From positions 372,001-436,000 of the forward strand of contig NZ_BRZC01000004.1 of assembly GCF_030268005.1 (NCBI RefSeq): a DNA stretch of 64,000 bases. The letters are read 5' to 3'. Position numbers and translations under genes: made by a program. Below, one piece after another: positions 1 to 9,090 of this stretch (positions are counted from its first letter, which is position 1; every line of letters starts with the position of its first letter). This DNA comes from Microbacterium arabinogalactanolyticum. GTDB taxonomy: Bacteria > Actinomycetota > Actinomycetes > Actinomycetales > Microbacteriaceae. A model generated the notes under the pieces. That model saw only the letters and a list, made by a program, of their open reading frames with translations. It searched no databases and had not been told where the DNA came from.

Positions 1-733
1 ATCCCACACGCAGGGTCGCCGCGGTCTCTCCCGGACCGACCCGCACGCCGAGATCGTGTTCGGTGAGCACCCGCAGCGCATCCTCGTCGGTGACGTCATC
101 GCCGGCGAACAGGATGCCGGTGGCCCCGGTGCGGGCGCGCAGCGCGGTGATCGCCGCGTCCTTGCCCTCGTGCCGGGAGGAGAACTCGAGGATGCGATCG
201 CCCGTGCGCCGGCGCCAGCGGGCCGCCCGGCGCGCCATCACCTCGTCCACCGCGGCGAACGCGGCGCGCTCCACGGCCGGATCCGCGGGACGGCCGTGGA
301 TGCCGACGCCGAAGGTCTTCCGCTCCAGCTCCACGCCCGGGTACTCCGTGAGCAGCGGCTCGAGCTCGTCGAACAGCGACTCGCGCAGGTCGCGCTCCTG
401 CGCGCTCTCGGCGGCATCCGCCTCACCCTCGCCCGGGAACCAGTACTGCGCGCCGTGGGAGCCCGCGAGGATCACCGGTGAGTCGTCGGAGTGCTCGGCG
501 ATCTCGCGCAGGTGCACGAGGCTCCGCCCGGAGACGTAGGCCACCTCGGTGTCGGGCAGCACCGCCAGTCGCGCCACGGCGTCCGCGATCTCGGGCAGGG
601 CGCGCGCGCTCATCGGGTCGGCGACCAGGGGGGACGCCGTGCCGTCGAAGTCGAGCGCGACCAGCAGCACGGGGGTGCGGGCGATCGCGGTGACGGCCTC
701 ATCGTGACTGCCCGGTGTCCAGGTGCGGGTCAT
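1..733 (-). CDS. otsB: Trehalose-6-phosphate phosphatase (3' end outside window)
   Basis: Removes phosphate from trehalose 6-phosphate to give trehalose in the cytoplasm, the second step of the OtsA/OtsB route. The reading frame stays open to the window edge, so about 244 residues are visible and the C-terminus is missing. HAD-family signatures are present: LDFDGT near residue 30 (nucleophile Asp), GSHGAQ in the cap region, GKDAAI (Lys) and AGDDVTDEDAL (metal-binding Asp pair). The ATG overlaps the otsA stop as ATGA, so the two are probably translationally coupled. Identity is firm; only the C-terminal end is unknown. Confidence 0.93.
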   Translation of the reverse strand, partial: MTRTWTPGSHDEAVTAIARTPVLLVALDFDGTASPLVADPMSARALPEIADAVARLAVLPDTEVAYVSGRSLVHLREIAEHSDDSPVILAGSHGAQYWFPGEGEADAAESAQERDLRESLFDELEPLLTEYPGVELERKTFGVGIHGRPADPAVERAAFAAVDEVMARRAARWRRRTGDRILEFSSRHEGKDAAITALRARTGATGILFAGDDVTDEDALRVLTEHDLGVRVGPGETAATLRVG

Positions 734-2151
734 GCGGGGTCCTCCGGGTGGTGACGGTGGTGGGAGGCGTGCTCGAGCGCCTTCAGGAACGCCTGGGACC
801 AGGCCGTGACGTCGTGCTCGAGCACACGCTTGCGCAGCGATCGCATCCGGCGGCTCTGCTCGGTGCGCGGCATCTCGATGGCCGAGACGATGGCATCCTT
901 CACACCCTCGATGTCGTGCGGGTTCACCCGCACCGCCTGCCGCAGCTCGTCGGCCGCACCGGTGAACTCGCTGAGCACGAGCACGCCGCGATTGTCGGCG
1001 CGGGTGGCGACGTACTCCTTCGCGACGAGGTTCATGCCGTCGCGCAGCGCCGTCACGAGCATCACGTCGGCGGCCAGGTACATCGCGACCATCTCCTCCC
1101 GTGGGAATCCCTGGTGCAGATACCGGATCGCGGTGTGCCCGAGCGTGTCGTGGTCGCCGTTGATGCGGCCGATGGCGAGCTCCACCTCGTCGCGCAGGTG
1201 CACGTAGGCGTCGACCCGCTCGCGGCTGGGGCTCGCCACCTGGATGAAGGTGACGTCCTCCACGGAGATCCTGCCCTGGTCGAGCAGTTCCCCGTAGGCC
1301 TTGATGCGGTGCCGGATGCCCTTCGTGTAGTCCAGCCGGTCCACGCCCAGCAGGATGTGCTTCGGATTGCCGAGCCCCTCACGGATCTCCACTGCGCGGG
1401 CACGGATGTCGGGGCGCTGCGCGAGCTCGCGGTACGGCGTCGTGTCGATGGAGATCGGGTACGCCCTCGCGTGGCTGCGGCGGCCGTCGGGCAGGGTGAT
1501 GGCGCTGGCCTTCGTCTCGAACCCCAGGCGTCGCTTGACCGCGGCGAGGAAGTTCGCGGCGTCCTGTGAACGCTGGAATCCGATCACGTCGGCGCCGAGC
1601 AGGCCGCGCAGCACCTGGTCCCGCCACGGCAGCTGCGCATAGAGCCCGTGGGCGGGGAACGGGATGTGGTGGAAGTAGCCGATGGTCACGTCCGGACGCA
1701 GGTTGCGCACCATCTCGGGCACCAGCTGCAGCTGGTAGTCGTGCACCCAGACCGTGCCGCCCTTCGCGACCGCTGCGGACGCGGCCTCGGCGAAGCGCAG
1801 ATTCACCGAGACGTAGGCTTCCCACCACTCCCGGTGGTACTGCGGCGGGGCTATCACGTCGTGGTACAGCGGCCAGATCGTGTCGTTGCTGAAGCCCTCG
1901 TAGTACTCCTGGATGTCGGCCTCGCTGAGCGCGACGGGGATCAGGCGGATGCCGTCGGCGTCGAACGGAGCGAGCTCGACGTCCGGCATCCCCGCCCAGC
2001 CCACCCAGGCGCCGTCCACGCTGCGCATCATGGGCTCGAGTGCTGCCACGAGCCCGCCGGGCGACGTGCGCCAGATCTCCTCGCCATCGGCTGTCTCGAT
2101 CCGGTCGACCGGCAGTCGGTTGGCGACGACGACGAACTCTGCGGCTGCCAT
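730..2151 (-). CDS. otsA: Trehalose-6-phosphate synthase
   Basis: GT20 retaining glycosyltransferase making trehalose 6-phosphate from a nucleotide-glucose and glucose 6-phosphate. The 473-residue length is normal for OtsA. Visible motifs: NRLPVDR (11-17), WVHDYQ (135-140), HHIPFP (161-166), GVDRLDYTKG (269-278, phosphate-binding Arg and Lys) and DGMNLVAKEY near 385. The start is chosen at the ATG preceded by AGAGGAG; the frame continues upstream but without a ribosome site. It lies 47 nt after an MFS gene and overlaps otsB by 4 nt. Likely function is osmotic or desiccation protection. Confidence 0.96.
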   Translation of the reverse strand: MAAAEFVVVANRLPVDRIETADGEEIWRTSPGGLVAALEPMMRSVDGAWVGWAGMPDVELAPFDADGIRLIPVALSEADIQEYYEGFSNDTIWPLYHDVIAPPQYHREWWEAYVSVNLRFAEAASAAVAKGGTVWVHDYQLQLVPEMVRNLRPDVTIGYFHHIPFPAHGLYAQLPWRDQVLRGLLGADVIGFQRSQDAANFLAAVKRRLGFETKASAITLPDGRRSHARAYPISIDTTPYRELAQRPDIRARAVEIREGLGNPKHILLGVDRLDYTKGIRHRIKAYGELLDQGRISVEDVTFIQVASPSRERVDAYVHLRDEVELAIGRINGDHDTLGHTAIRYLHQGFPREEMVAMYLAADVMLVTALRDGMNLVAKEYVATRADNRGVLVLSEFTGAADELRQAVRVNPHDIEGVKDAIVSAIEMPRTEQSRRMRSLRKRVLEHDVTAWSQAFLKALEHASHHRHHPEDPA

Positions 2152-2198
2152 GGGGACTCCTCTGCTCGGTTCCTCCAGGCTACCGATCGCGGCGCGGC

Positions 2199-3419
2199 TC
2201 AGCGCCGGGCTGGCGTCATGAGCCGATTTGCGATACCGGTCGCGACGACGATGGCCGCGGCGATCAGGGGCATGATGAGCGCCGCTCCGGTGCCCGAGCC
2301 CTCGGCCAGTTCTCCGGTGATCGCCGCTGCGGCCGCCTGGCCGACGACGACCCCTGCGCCCAGCATGGTCATCACGGTGGCCGAGCGTCCCAGCGGGCTG
2401 CGTGCGGCCCCCAGGCTGTAGAGCGTGACGAGCGTCGGTCCGACGCCGATGCCGAGGATCGCGAGGGCGACGGCCATGGTCGTGACATCGGATGCCGTGA
2501 TCACCAGTACCGATCCCGCCAGCAGGATGCCGCCGAACACCAGCCAGCGCATGTGCAGCGTGAACCGCGGCGGCAGCCATGCCACGCCGAGCGCGAGGAT
2601 CGCCGAGCCGATCCCCATCACGCCGTACAGCAGTCCGGCCTGCTCGGCGACGCCGCGATCGGCCATGAACGACGTGAGCGCGGTGAGCATCGCCCCGAAG
2701 AACAGGCCCACGCCGAGGATCCCGAGCACCACCACGAGCAGCGTGGGGCGGAAGAGCTCGGACACGGCGGACGGCGCGGTGCCGTCCGCCGCGCGGGACG
2801 CGGAGACGTGCCGCGCGGTGGGGTGCAGGGCGAACGCGCCGACGAACAACAGGGTCAGCGCGGATGCCATCACCATCGGCGCCCAGGGGGCGATCAGCGA
2901 GGCGAGCGCGCCGACCAGGAACGGACCGAACACGAACACGGTCTCGTCGGCCGCGGACTCGTAGGACATGGTCGCCGAGGTGGTGCGGGCGCGCCTCGGC
3001 TGCGGCATCCGCTCGTCGATGATGGTGACCAGCCGCGATCGCGACATGGGCGAGACCTGCGGCGCAGTGGCGCCGATCGCGAAGGCGGCGAGCAGCACGA
3101 AGCCCTGGTCGAGCGGGCTGTACACGACGGCGGCGAAGGCCGCGAGCATGGCCGCGTTGAGCACCGCCGCGGCGACCAGCACCGGGCGCTGACCGTAGCG
3201 GTCGGCGGCAGCGCCCAGGAACGGGCCGATCAGCGCCGTGCCGATCCCGACGGCGGCGGAGGTGAGGCCGCCCAGGGACAGGGAGTCGCGGGCGCTGACC
3301 ACGATGGTCAGCACGCCGACGACCATCATGGCGAACGGCAGTCGCGCGATGAACGCGATGAGGAAGTACGGAAGGCCGGCGAGGCGCAGCAGGCTCGGCG
3401 AGGAATCGATCTGTGTCAT
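2199..3419 (-). CDS. MFS transporter
   Basis: A 406-residue polytopic membrane protein of the major facilitator superfamily, about 12 hydrophobic helices with a polar central loop (HPTARHVSASRAADG) splitting two halves. Helix 2-3 carries the family-like stretch GAAADRYGQRPVL. Start taken at the ATG giving MTQIDSS; the open frame runs 32 codons further up but through promoter-like DNA. It lies directly upstream of otsA-otsB on the same strand, with 47 nt between, so co-transcription is likely. Substrate unknown; a link to sugar efflux is only inferred from position. Confidence 0.82.
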   Translation of the reverse strand: MTQIDSSPSLLRLAGLPYFLIAFIARLPFAMMVVGVLTIVVSARDSLSLGGLTSAAVGIGTALIGPFLGAAADRYGQRPVLVAAAVLNAAMLAAFAAVVYSPLDQGFVLLAAFAIGATAPQVSPMSRSRLVTIIDERMPQPRRARTTSATMSYESAADETVFVFGPFLVGALASLIAPWAPMVMASALTLLFVGAFALHPTARHVSASRAADGTAPSAVSELFRPTLLVVVLGILGVGLFFGAMLTALTSFMADRGVAEQAGLLYGVMGIGSAILALGVAWLPPRFTLHMRWLVFGGILLAGSVLVITASDVTTMAVALAILGIGVGPTLVTLYSLGAARSPLGRSATVMTMLGAGVVVGQAAAAAITGELAEGSGTGAALIMPLIAAAIVVATGIANRLMTPARR

Positions 3420-3486
3420 GGCTCTCGGGCGCCGCATCGCGACGCCGGGTCGGGTGCCGCCGCTGTCCGCCGGGGAGCCGGCGGCC

Positions 3487-3515
3487 GGTAGATACACAGC
3501 TGTAACTGCTGTCAA
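3487..3515 (-). promoter_or_regulatory. Candidate promoter of the MFS-otsA-otsB unit
   Basis: On the minus strand a consensus -35 TTGACA (3510-3515) is followed after 17 nt by TCTACC, a poor -10. The 8-bp palindrome ACAGCTGT (3496-3503) sits in the spacer and could be an operator. Position is about 70 nt before the MFS start codon. Confidence 0.4.
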
Positions 3516-3543
3516 GCCTAGCCGAGGAGCGATGCTCGTCGGC

Positions 3544-3549
3544 TAACGT
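3544..3549 (+). promoter_or_regulatory. -10 element of a leaderless gene
   Basis: TAACGT ends 6 nt before the ATG at 3556, and no ribosome-binding sequence is present, the arrangement expected when transcription begins at the start codon. Confidence 0.5.
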
Positions 3550-3555
3550 GATGCC

Positions 3556-3834
3556 ATGCGGTATCTCTTCAGCACTGGACTCATCGGCGCCATCACGGCC
3601 GGAATGTCACTGCTGCGCGGCACCCGCGAGGCGCCGATCACGTGGCGCGCCGTGCTCGCCTGGATCAGCTGGGGCATCACGCTCGCCCTCGCGATCGGCG
3701 CCGCCGTCGACATGCGCCGCGACGAGCGCGGGCTCTCGGTCGCCTACGACTCGCCGTTGGCTCCGAAGCAGACCAAGCGGGCGAAGAAGCAGCTCAAGGC
3801 GATCGAGAAGGCCGCCAAGGGCACCAAGCACTGA
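3556..3834 (+). CDS. Small membrane protein, unknown function
   Basis: A 92-residue protein with one or two hydrophobic segments (about 5-20 and 32-52) and a highly basic tail rich in Lys (KQTKRAKKQLKAIEKAAKG). The start is the ATG that follows a -10 element by 6 nt. It stands alone, divergent from the MFS gene and convergent with the thiolase. I do not recognise the family; the Lys-rich C-terminus would face the cytoplasm and might contact lipids or nucleic acid, but that is a guess. Confidence 0.72.
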   Translation: MRYLFSTGLIGAITAGMSLLRGTREAPITWRAVLAWISWGITLALAIGAAVDMRRDERGLSVAYDSPLAPKQTKRAKKQLKAIEKAAKGTKH

Positions 3835-3835
3835 G

Positions 3836-3919
3836 CGCCGACACCCCGTCTTCTCGTCGACACCCCGGGCTGTGGACGTCCATAGCTCGGGGTGTCGACG
3901 ATTTCACGGGGTGTCGGCG
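3836..3919. repeat. Nested palindromic element between convergent genes
   Basis: Three inverted repeats sit one inside another. The outer pair is CGCCGACACCCCGT (3836-3849) with its exact complement at 3906-3919. The middle pair is CGTCGACACCCCG (3855-3867) and 3888-3900. The core is TGGACGTCCA (3873-3882). The shared unit CGACACCCCG therefore occurs four times, twice per orientation. It could act as a two-way terminator, but there is no T run, and it resembles a REP/BIME-type mosaic. Confidence 0.8.
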
Positions 3920-3938
3920 GAGATGCATCCGCTGAGCG

Positions 3939-5117
3939 TCAGCGCGTGAGGACCAGCGCCTCGCCCTGACCGCCGCCGCCGCAGAGGGCTGCCACGGCCG
4001 TGCCGGACCCGCGCTTGGCGAGCTCGTGCACGAGGTGCACGACAAGTCGCGTCCCGCTGGCGCCGATCGGATGCCCGATGGCGATGCCGCCGCCGTGCAC
4101 GTTCACGATGTCGCTGGACAGTCCCAGCTCCTGCTGGGACCGCGCGACCACGGCGCCGAACGCCTCATTGATCTCGACCAGGTCGAGATCATCCGTCGTG
4201 ATGCCCTGCTTGCCCAGAGCCTTCTCGATCGCTCGGGCCGGCTGCGCCTGCAGCGAGTTGTCCGGGCCCGCGGTCTGGCCACTGGCGCCCACGACGGCCA
4301 GCACGGGCCAGCCCTTGGCCTGCGCATTCTCGCGGGTGGTGACGATGACGGCCGCCGCACCGTCGGAGATCTGCGACGAGTTGCCGGCCGTGATGGTGCC
4401 GCCCTCAGCGAACGCCGGGCGGAGCCCCGCGAGGGTCTCGACCGTCGTCTCGGGGCGGATGCCCTCGTCCTGGGTGAGCACGAGCGGATCGCCCTTGCGC
4501 TGCGGCACCGTGACAGGCACGATCTCGGCGTCGAACGCTCCGTCGGCCTGGCCCGCGGCGGCACGCTGGTGGGACAGTGCCGCGACCGCATCCTGCAGCT
4601 CGCGGGTCATCTCGTAGCGCGGGTTCTGACGCTCGGTGGATGCTCCCATGCTCTCCTTGTCGTACGCGTCGGTCAGGCCGTCGTACGCCATGTGGTCGAG
4701 CACCTCGACCGTGCCGTAGGTCCAGCCGTCGCGGGAGCCCATCAGCAGGTGCGGCGCGCGGGTCATGGATTCCATGCCTCCGGCCACCACCGTGGTGGCG
4801 TCGCCGGTGCGGATCATGCGGGCGGCGTCGATGATCGCGGTGAGCCCGGAGAGGCAGACCTTGTTGACCGAGCTGGCCGGCACGTCCCAGCCGATGCCTG
4901 CGCCGATCGCGGCCTGGCGTGCCGCGTTCTGCCCGGAGCCCGCCGCGAGCACCTGGCCCATGACCACGGCGTCGATGTCCGTCGGCGAGATGGCGGCCTG
5001 CTCGAGGGCGCCGCGGATCGCGAACGAGCCGAGCTGCGGCGCGGTGAACGGTGCGAGCTGCCCCTTCAGGCGTCCCTGCGGCGTGCGGGCAGCGGCGACG
5101 ATGACGATGTCGCTCAT
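3939..5117 (-). CDS. Acetyl-CoA acetyltransferase (thiolase)
   Basis: Cleaves acetoacetyl-CoA with CoA to two acetyl-CoA (or the reverse) in the cytoplasm. The 392 residues match the biosynthetic/degradative thiolase II length. Catalytic residues are in place: Cys88 in NKVCLSG, His349 in [15 protein letters not shown] and Cys379 in CGGGGQGEA. The start overlaps the scoB stop by 4 nt (ATGA), making a scoA-scoB-thiolase unit that would turn acetoacetate into acetyl-CoA. Thiolases of other chain length (for example beta-ketoadipyl-CoA) cannot be excluded by sequence, but the neighbours favour C4. Confidence 0.93.
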   Translation of the reverse strand: MSDIVIVAAARTPQGRLKGQLAPFTAPQLGSFAIRGALEQAAISPTDIDAVVMGQVLAAGSGQNAARQAAIGAGIGWDVPASSVNKVCLSGLTAIIDAARMIRTGDATTVVAGGMESMTRAPHLLMGSRDGWTYGTVEVLDHMAYDGLTDAYDKESMGASTERQNPRYEMTRELQDAVAALSHQRAAAGQADGAFDAEIVPVTVPQRKGDPLVLTQDEGIRPETTVETLAGLRPAFAEGGTITAGNSSQISDGAAAVIVTTRENAQAKGWPVLAVVGASGQTAGPDNSLQAQPARAIEKALGKQGITTDDLDLVEINEAFGAVVARSQQELGLSSDIVNVHGGGIAIGHPIGASGTRLVVHLVHELAKRGSGTAVAALCGGGGQGEALVLTR

Positions 5118-5767
5118 GAGTTCTCCTTCAGGTTCTCCGAGACCGTCAGCGGCGGCTCGGTGGCGTCGATGACCTCCTGCGCGGTCACGCCGGGTGCCGT
5201 CTCCACGAGCACGAGCCCGTCGGGCGTGACGTCGATGACCGCGAGGTCGGTGATGATGCGGTGCACGACTCCCCTGCCGGTCAGCGGGAGCGTGCAGTCG
5301 TTCACGATCTTGGCGGAGCCGTCCTTGGCGACGTGCTCCATCAGGATGATCACGCGGCCGGCGCCGTGCACCAGGTCCATCGCTCCGCCGGGGCCCTTGA
5401 CCATCTTGCCCGGGATCATCCAGTTGGCCAGGTCTCCCGTGGCGGAGACCTGCATGGCGCCGAGGATGGCGGCGTCGATCTTGCCGCCGCGGATCATGCC
5501 GAAACTCGTCGCCGAGTCGAAGAACGCCGCACCGGGCAGCAGCGTGACGGTCTCCTTGCCCGCATTGATCAGGTCAGGATCGACGTTCTCCTCGGTCGGG
5601 TACGGGCCGACGCCGAGGATGCCGTTCTCGGACTGCAGCACGACGGTCACGCCCTCGGGCACGTAGTTCGGAACCAGCGTGGGCAGGCCGATGCCGAGGT
5701 TCACGTACGAACCGTCGGTGAGCTCCTGCGCGGCGCGGGCCGCCATCTCGTTACGCGTGAGCGCCAT
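5114..5767 (-). CDS. scoB: Succinyl-CoA:3-ketoacid CoA-transferase subunit B
   Basis: Beta subunit of the heterodimeric CoA-transferase moving CoA from succinyl-CoA to acetoacetate. At 217 residues it has the normal length. The catalytic glutamate is Glu47 in SENGILG; the glycine-rich [13 protein letters not shown] and the terminal region typical of SCOT follow. It begins just after the scoA stop (1 nt between) and overlaps the thiolase by 4 nt. The related 3-oxoadipate transferase (PcaJ) is the main alternative; the adjacent thiolase and the nearby 3-hydroxybutyrate dehydrogenase argue for acetoacetate. Confidence 0.9.
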   Translation of the reverse strand: MALTRNEMAARAAQELTDGSYVNLGIGLPTLVPNYVPEGVTVVLQSENGILGVGPYPTEENVDPDLINAGKETVTLLPGAAFFDSATSFGMIRGGKIDAAILGAMQVSATGDLANWMIPGKMVKGPGGAMDLVHGAGRVIILMEHVAKDGSAKIVNDCTLPLTGRGVVHRIITDLAVIDVTPDGLVLVETAPGVTAQEVIDATEPPLTVSENLKENS

Positions 5768-5768
5768 G

Positions 5769-6548
5769 TCAGTCGCCTCCCTGTCCGGCGGCGACGGTGC
5801 GCCGTTCGATGCGCTTCTCGATGTCGGTCCCCACTTCGACGATCCGGTGCACGAAGACGCCCGGCAGATGGATGCCGTCGGGGTCGAGCTCGCCGGGCTC
5901 GACGAGTTCCTCCACCTGAGCGACGCAGATCCGGCCGGCCATGGCGGCGAGCGGGTTGAAGTTGCGGGCGGCCTTATTGAAGACGAGGTTCCCGTGCCGG
6001 TCGCCCTTCAGCGCGTGCACGAGCGCGAAGTCGGTGGTGATGGACTCCTCCAGCACGAACTCGCGCTCGGCGCCGTGGAAGTCGAACGAGCGGGTCTCCT
6101 TGACGGGAGAGGCGACGGCGATCGTCCCGTCGGCGTTGTAGCGGCGCGGCAGCCCACCCTCGGCGACCTGCGTGCCGACGCCCGTCTGCGTGAAGAACGC
6201 GGCGACGCCCGAGCCGCCGGCGCGGAGCTTCTCGGCCAGCGTGCCCTGCGGGGTGAGCTCCAGTTCCAGATCGCCCTCGAGGAACTGCCTCTCGAACTCC
6301 TTGTTCTCGCCGACGTAGGACGAGGTCATCTTGCGGATGCGCCGTGCGCCGAGCAGCACGCCCAGGCCCCAGTCGTCCACGCCGCAGTTGTTGCTGACCA
6401 CGCTGAGGTCCTTCGTGCCCTGCGCGAGCAGCGCCTCGATGAGCAGCATCGGGTTCCCCGAGAGACCGAATCCGCCGACGGCGAGCGACGCTCCGTCGGG
6501 GATGTCGGCGACGGCCTCGGCCGCCGATGCGAACTGTTTGTCGATCAC
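5769..6548 (-). CDS. scoA: Succinyl-CoA:3-ketoacid CoA-transferase subunit A
   Basis: Alpha subunit, 259 residues. SCOT-type signatures include [11 protein letters not shown] near 22-32, [41 protein letters not shown] and the [13 protein letters not shown] stretch. The start is the GTG at 6548, preceded by AAGGAG at good spacing. It is first in the scoA-scoB-thiolase unit and is divergent from an IclR regulator 104 nt away, which probably controls it. The CoA-ester chemistry takes place in the cytoplasm and feeds ketone-body carbon into acetyl-CoA. Confidence 0.92.
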   Translation of the reverse strand: MIDKQFASAAEAVADIPDGASLAVGGFGLSGNPMLLIEALLAQGTKDLSVVSNNCGVDDWGLGVLLGARRIRKMTSSYVGENKEFERQFLEGDLELELTPQGTLAEKLRAGGSGVAAFFTQTGVGTQVAEGGLPRRYNADGTIAVASPVKETRSFDFHGAEREFVLEESITTDFALVHALKGDRHGNLVFNKAARNFNPLAAMAGRICVAQVEELVEPGELDPDGIHLPGVFVHRIVEVGTDIEKRIERRTVAAGQGGD

Positions 6549-6615
6549 TGACCACTCCTTCGTGAATGTCCTCCTCCAGCATCCGCCCGGCGCGACGGCG
6601 GCGGCAAGCCGATGC

Positions 6616-6645
6616 TTGCGATGTGGTCACGGATCCGGGTAGCGT
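6616..6645 (+). promoter_or_regulatory. Leaderless promoter of the IclR gene
   Basis: -35 TTGCGA (6616-6621), 18-nt spacer, -10 TAGCGT (6640-6645), then 7 nt to the GTG start at 6653. Transcription would begin at or next to the start codon. Confidence 0.6.
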
Positions 6646-6657
6646 CCACATTGTGGA
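6645..6657. promoter_or_regulatory. Palindromic operator candidate over the IclR start
   Basis: TCCACA-T-TGTGGA is a perfect 6-bp inverted repeat with one central base. It covers the end of the -10, the predicted transcription start and the GTG codon. It is the best candidate for autoregulation by the IclR protein and for control of the divergent scoA unit. Confidence 0.5.
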
Positions 6658-7447
6658 ATCAACGGCACCGGGGAGACGCTCCGTCCCGGGAGCCCAGGCG
6701 ATCGCCCGGGCCTCCGCCCTGCTGCGGCTGGTGTCGGCGTCCGCCGACGGCGCACCACTGCAGCAGCTGGCGACGGATGCCTCGCTCAGCCGCTCGACCG
6801 CCCACCGGCTGCTCACCGCGCTGAAGGTCGAGGGGCTGGTCGATCAGGATCCGACCACCTCACGCTGGACGGCCGGTCCTGAGCTGTACCTGATGGGCAC
6901 GGCCGCCGCGTCGCGCTATGACATCACGGAGATCTCGCGCGACATCGTGCGCTCGCTGGCGGTGAGGACCGAGGAGAGCGCGTTCCTGTCCACGCGACGC
7001 GCGGATGAGACGGTGTGCCTGATCCGCGAGGAGGGGTCGTTCCCGATCCGCTCCTTCGTGCTCAGCGAAGGCATCCGCTTTCCGCTCGGCGTCGCCTCCG
7101 CCGGCATCGCGATCCTGTCGTTCCTGCCTGACCACGATGTGGATGCGTATCTTGAGCGCCACCCGGAGTTGGAGGGCCGCTGGGGTGCGGCGCACGGCCC
7201 CGAGCCGCTGCGAAGGCGGCTCGCGGAAACGAAGGCGCGCGGGTACGCCGTGAACCCCGGGCTGATCGTGGAGGGCTCATGGGGCATCGGCGCCGCGGTG
7301 TTCGATCGCGAGGGACGCGCCGAGTGGGCGCTGAGTCTCACCGGCGCCGAGTTCCGCTTCGGCCCCGACCGGCTCCCCCAGCTCGGCAGGACGCTGCTGG
7401 CGCACGCGCACCAGCTCTCCTCGCGGATCGCGGGTGCCCGGCGGTGA
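6653..7447 (+). CDS. IclR-family transcriptional regulator
   Basis: 264 residues with an N-terminal winged helix-turn-helix (about 15-75; QQLATDASLSRSTAHRLLTAL) and a C-terminal IclR effector domain ending near 255. The frame is open 29 codons upstream, but the GTG at 6653 fits a promoter 7 nt before it and is preferred. It is divergent from scoA and its stop codon abuts that of the alpha/beta hydrolase (TGA then TCA). Family members often govern aromatic or organic-acid catabolism; here the effector is probably a metabolite of the 3-hydroxybutyrate/acetoacetate route, which is inference. Confidence 0.88.
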   Translation: MESTAPGRRSVPGAQAIARASALLRLVSASADGAPLQQLATDASLSRSTAHRLLTALKVEGLVDQDPTTSRWTAGPELYLMGTAAASRYDITEISRDIVRSLAVRTEESAFLSTRRADETVCLIREEGSFPIRSFVLSEGIRFPLGVASAGIAILSFLPDHDVDAYLERHPELEGRWGAAHGPEPLRRRLAETKARGYAVNPGLIVEGSWGIGAAVFDREGRAEWALSLTGAEFRFGPDRLPQLGRTLLAHAHQLSSRIAGARR

Positions 7448-8338
7448 TCAGCTCCCCAGTTCGGCGAGCACCAGCGGCGCCAGCGCGTCCGCCCCGCGCT
7501 CGGACATCACGACCGTGTAGTGGTTGAGGTCGTCGAGATGCACGTGCCGCACCTGCGGGAACTGAGCGAGCACGTTCTCCAGGTACGCCGGCGGGTAGAG
7601 CCCCGGCGTCTCGTTCTGCAGACCGCGCGGCACGGTGATGAACAGCGCCGGCTTCGACAGCGCTGCCAGCGCCTCCGGGAGCAGCGTGCCGACGTTCATG
7701 TCACGGGTGTCGTCGGCCATCGACCGATAGGTGGTCGCAGCGCGGAACGCGTCGCCGTCCGGGACGAGGTCGTAGGCGATGTACCGTTCCAGCTCGTCGC
7801 TCCAGTCCTCGGCCAGCGCGGGATGATTCCGCCAGAATCGGTCGGTGTACTCCTGCACGCCCGACCAGCGCATCGAGAGGCGCTCGGCGACAGGCCCCAG
7901 CACGACCTGCACCGCCTGCTCGGGGTCGACCCCCGCAGGCAGGTCCAGCGGGAAGCCACCGTCGACGAGCACGAGGCGACGCACGCGATCCGGATGCCTG
8001 TGCGCGAACGCCACCGCGACGAATGCGCCCATCGAGTGCCCCACGACGGTCGTGGACGCCACCGCCACGGCATCCAGCACCGCGGCCATGTCGTCGGCGT
8101 GCGCGGCCATGCCCGCCGGCCCCTCGACGGAGCTGCTCATCCCCCGGCCGCGCAGGTCGGGTGCGATGATCCGGACGCCGGGCATCCGCTCGACGACGAA
8201 CGGCCAGGCCAGGTGGGAGGACGTGACCCCGTGGATCAGCAGCGCCGTCGCGACGGTCTCCCCCACCGGTTCCCAGATCGCGACGCGCAGTGCGCCGCCC
8301 GCGACGGGGACGTCGATGGTGCGGTAGGTGTGCGGCAT
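7448..8338 (-). CDS. Alpha/beta hydrolase
   Basis: 296-residue alpha/beta-hydrolase fold enzyme without signal peptide. The nucleophile elbow is GHSMG (100-104, Ser102), the oxyanion HG is at 36-37, and a His in DDLNHYTVV near the C-terminus completes the triad. The ATG overlaps the dehydrogenase stop as ATGA, and it is last in the liv-to-hydrolase unit. A plausible role is cleaving an ester or lactone to release 3-hydroxybutyrate or a similar acid, inferred only from neighbours. Annotation as a specific esterase is not justified. Confidence 0.86.
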   Translation of the reverse strand: MPHTYRTIDVPVAGGALRVAIWEPVGETVATALLIHGVTSSHLAWPFVVERMPGVRIIAPDLRGRGMSSSVEGPAGMAAHADDMAAVLDAVAVASTTVVGHSMGAFVAVAFAHRHPDRVRRLVLVDGGFPLDLPAGVDPEQAVQVVLGPVAERLSMRWSGVQEYTDRFWRNHPALAEDWSDELERYIAYDLVPDGDAFRAATTYRSMADDTRDMNVGTLLPEALAALSKPALFITVPRGLQNETPGLYPPAYLENVLAQFPQVRHVHLDDLNHYTVVMSERGADALAPLVLAELGS

Positions 8339-9090
8339 CAGCGAGCGCTCCATCCGCCGTCCATGGTGTACGACGCACCGGTCACCATGCCGGCCGCGTC
8401 GGATGCCAGCCATCCGGCGAGGGAGGCGACCTCGGCGGCCTCCACGAGGCGCTTGATCGCACTCTCGGTGAGCATGATCCGCTCCACGACCTCGCCCTCG
8501 GGGATGCCGTGCAGCCGCGCCTGGTCGGCGATCTGCTTCTCGACGAGCGGGGTGCGCACGTAGCCGGGGTTGATGCAGTTGCTGGTCACACCGTGCGGGC
8601 CGCCCTCCAGTGCCGTCACCTTCGACAGGCCTTCCAGCCCGTGCTTGGCGGCGACGTACGCCGACTTGAACGCGCTGGCGCGCAGACCGTGCACGCTGGA
8701 GACGTTGATGATCCGCCCCCAGCCGCGCTCGTACATACCCGGCAGCACGGCACGGATGAGCAGGAACGGCGCCTCGAGCATGATCCGCTGGATGAGCCGG
8801 AAGGCGTCGGGGTCGAACTCGGCGATCGGGCTCACCCGCTGGATGCCGGCGTTGTTCACCAGGATGTCGGCCTGCAGCTCGAGGTCATCGAGCGCTGTGG
8901 TGTCGGAGAGATCGACCACCCACGCCTCCCCGCCGACCTCGTCGGCGGCAGCCGCCGCGGCCCCGGCGTTCAGATCGGCGATGATCACGTGCGCTCCACG
9001 GCCGGCGAACTCCTTGGCGCAGGCCAGGCCGATCCCGCTCGCTCCGCCGGTGACGACGGCCCGCCTGCCGGCGAGGTCCTGTTCGGTCAT
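8338..9090 (-). CDS. 3-hydroxybutyrate dehydrogenase (SDR family)
   Basis: 250-residue classical short-chain dehydrogenase oxidising (R)-3-hydroxybutyrate to acetoacetate with NAD. Visible: TGGASGIG (14-21), NNAG (79-82), Ser131/132, YVAAK (Tyr145, Lys149). The C-terminal PGYVRTPLVEKQI and DGGWSAR resemble the conserved ends of known 3-hydroxybutyrate dehydrogenases, which makes the substrate call better than generic. It overlaps tetR and the hydrolase by 4 nt each. Its product is the substrate of the ScoAB enzyme encoded 2 kb away. Confidence 0.87.
   Translation of the reverse strand: MTEQDLAGRRAVVTGGASGIGLACAKEFAGRGAHVIIADLNAGAAAAAADEVGGEAWVVDLSDTTALDDLELQADILVNNAGIQRVSPIAEFDPDAFRLIQRIMLEAPFLLIRAVLPGMYERGWGRIINVSSVHGLRASAFKSAYVAAKHGLEGLSKVTALEGGPHGVTSNCINPGYVRTPLVEKQIADQARLHGIPEGEVVERIMLTESAIKRLVEAAEVASLAGWLASDAAGMVTGASYTMDGGWSAR

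Noticed and set aside
2040..3491. 483-residue plus-strand ORF
   Set aside because: Shadow of the MFS gene; composed of Asp/His/Arg runs typical of antisense frames.
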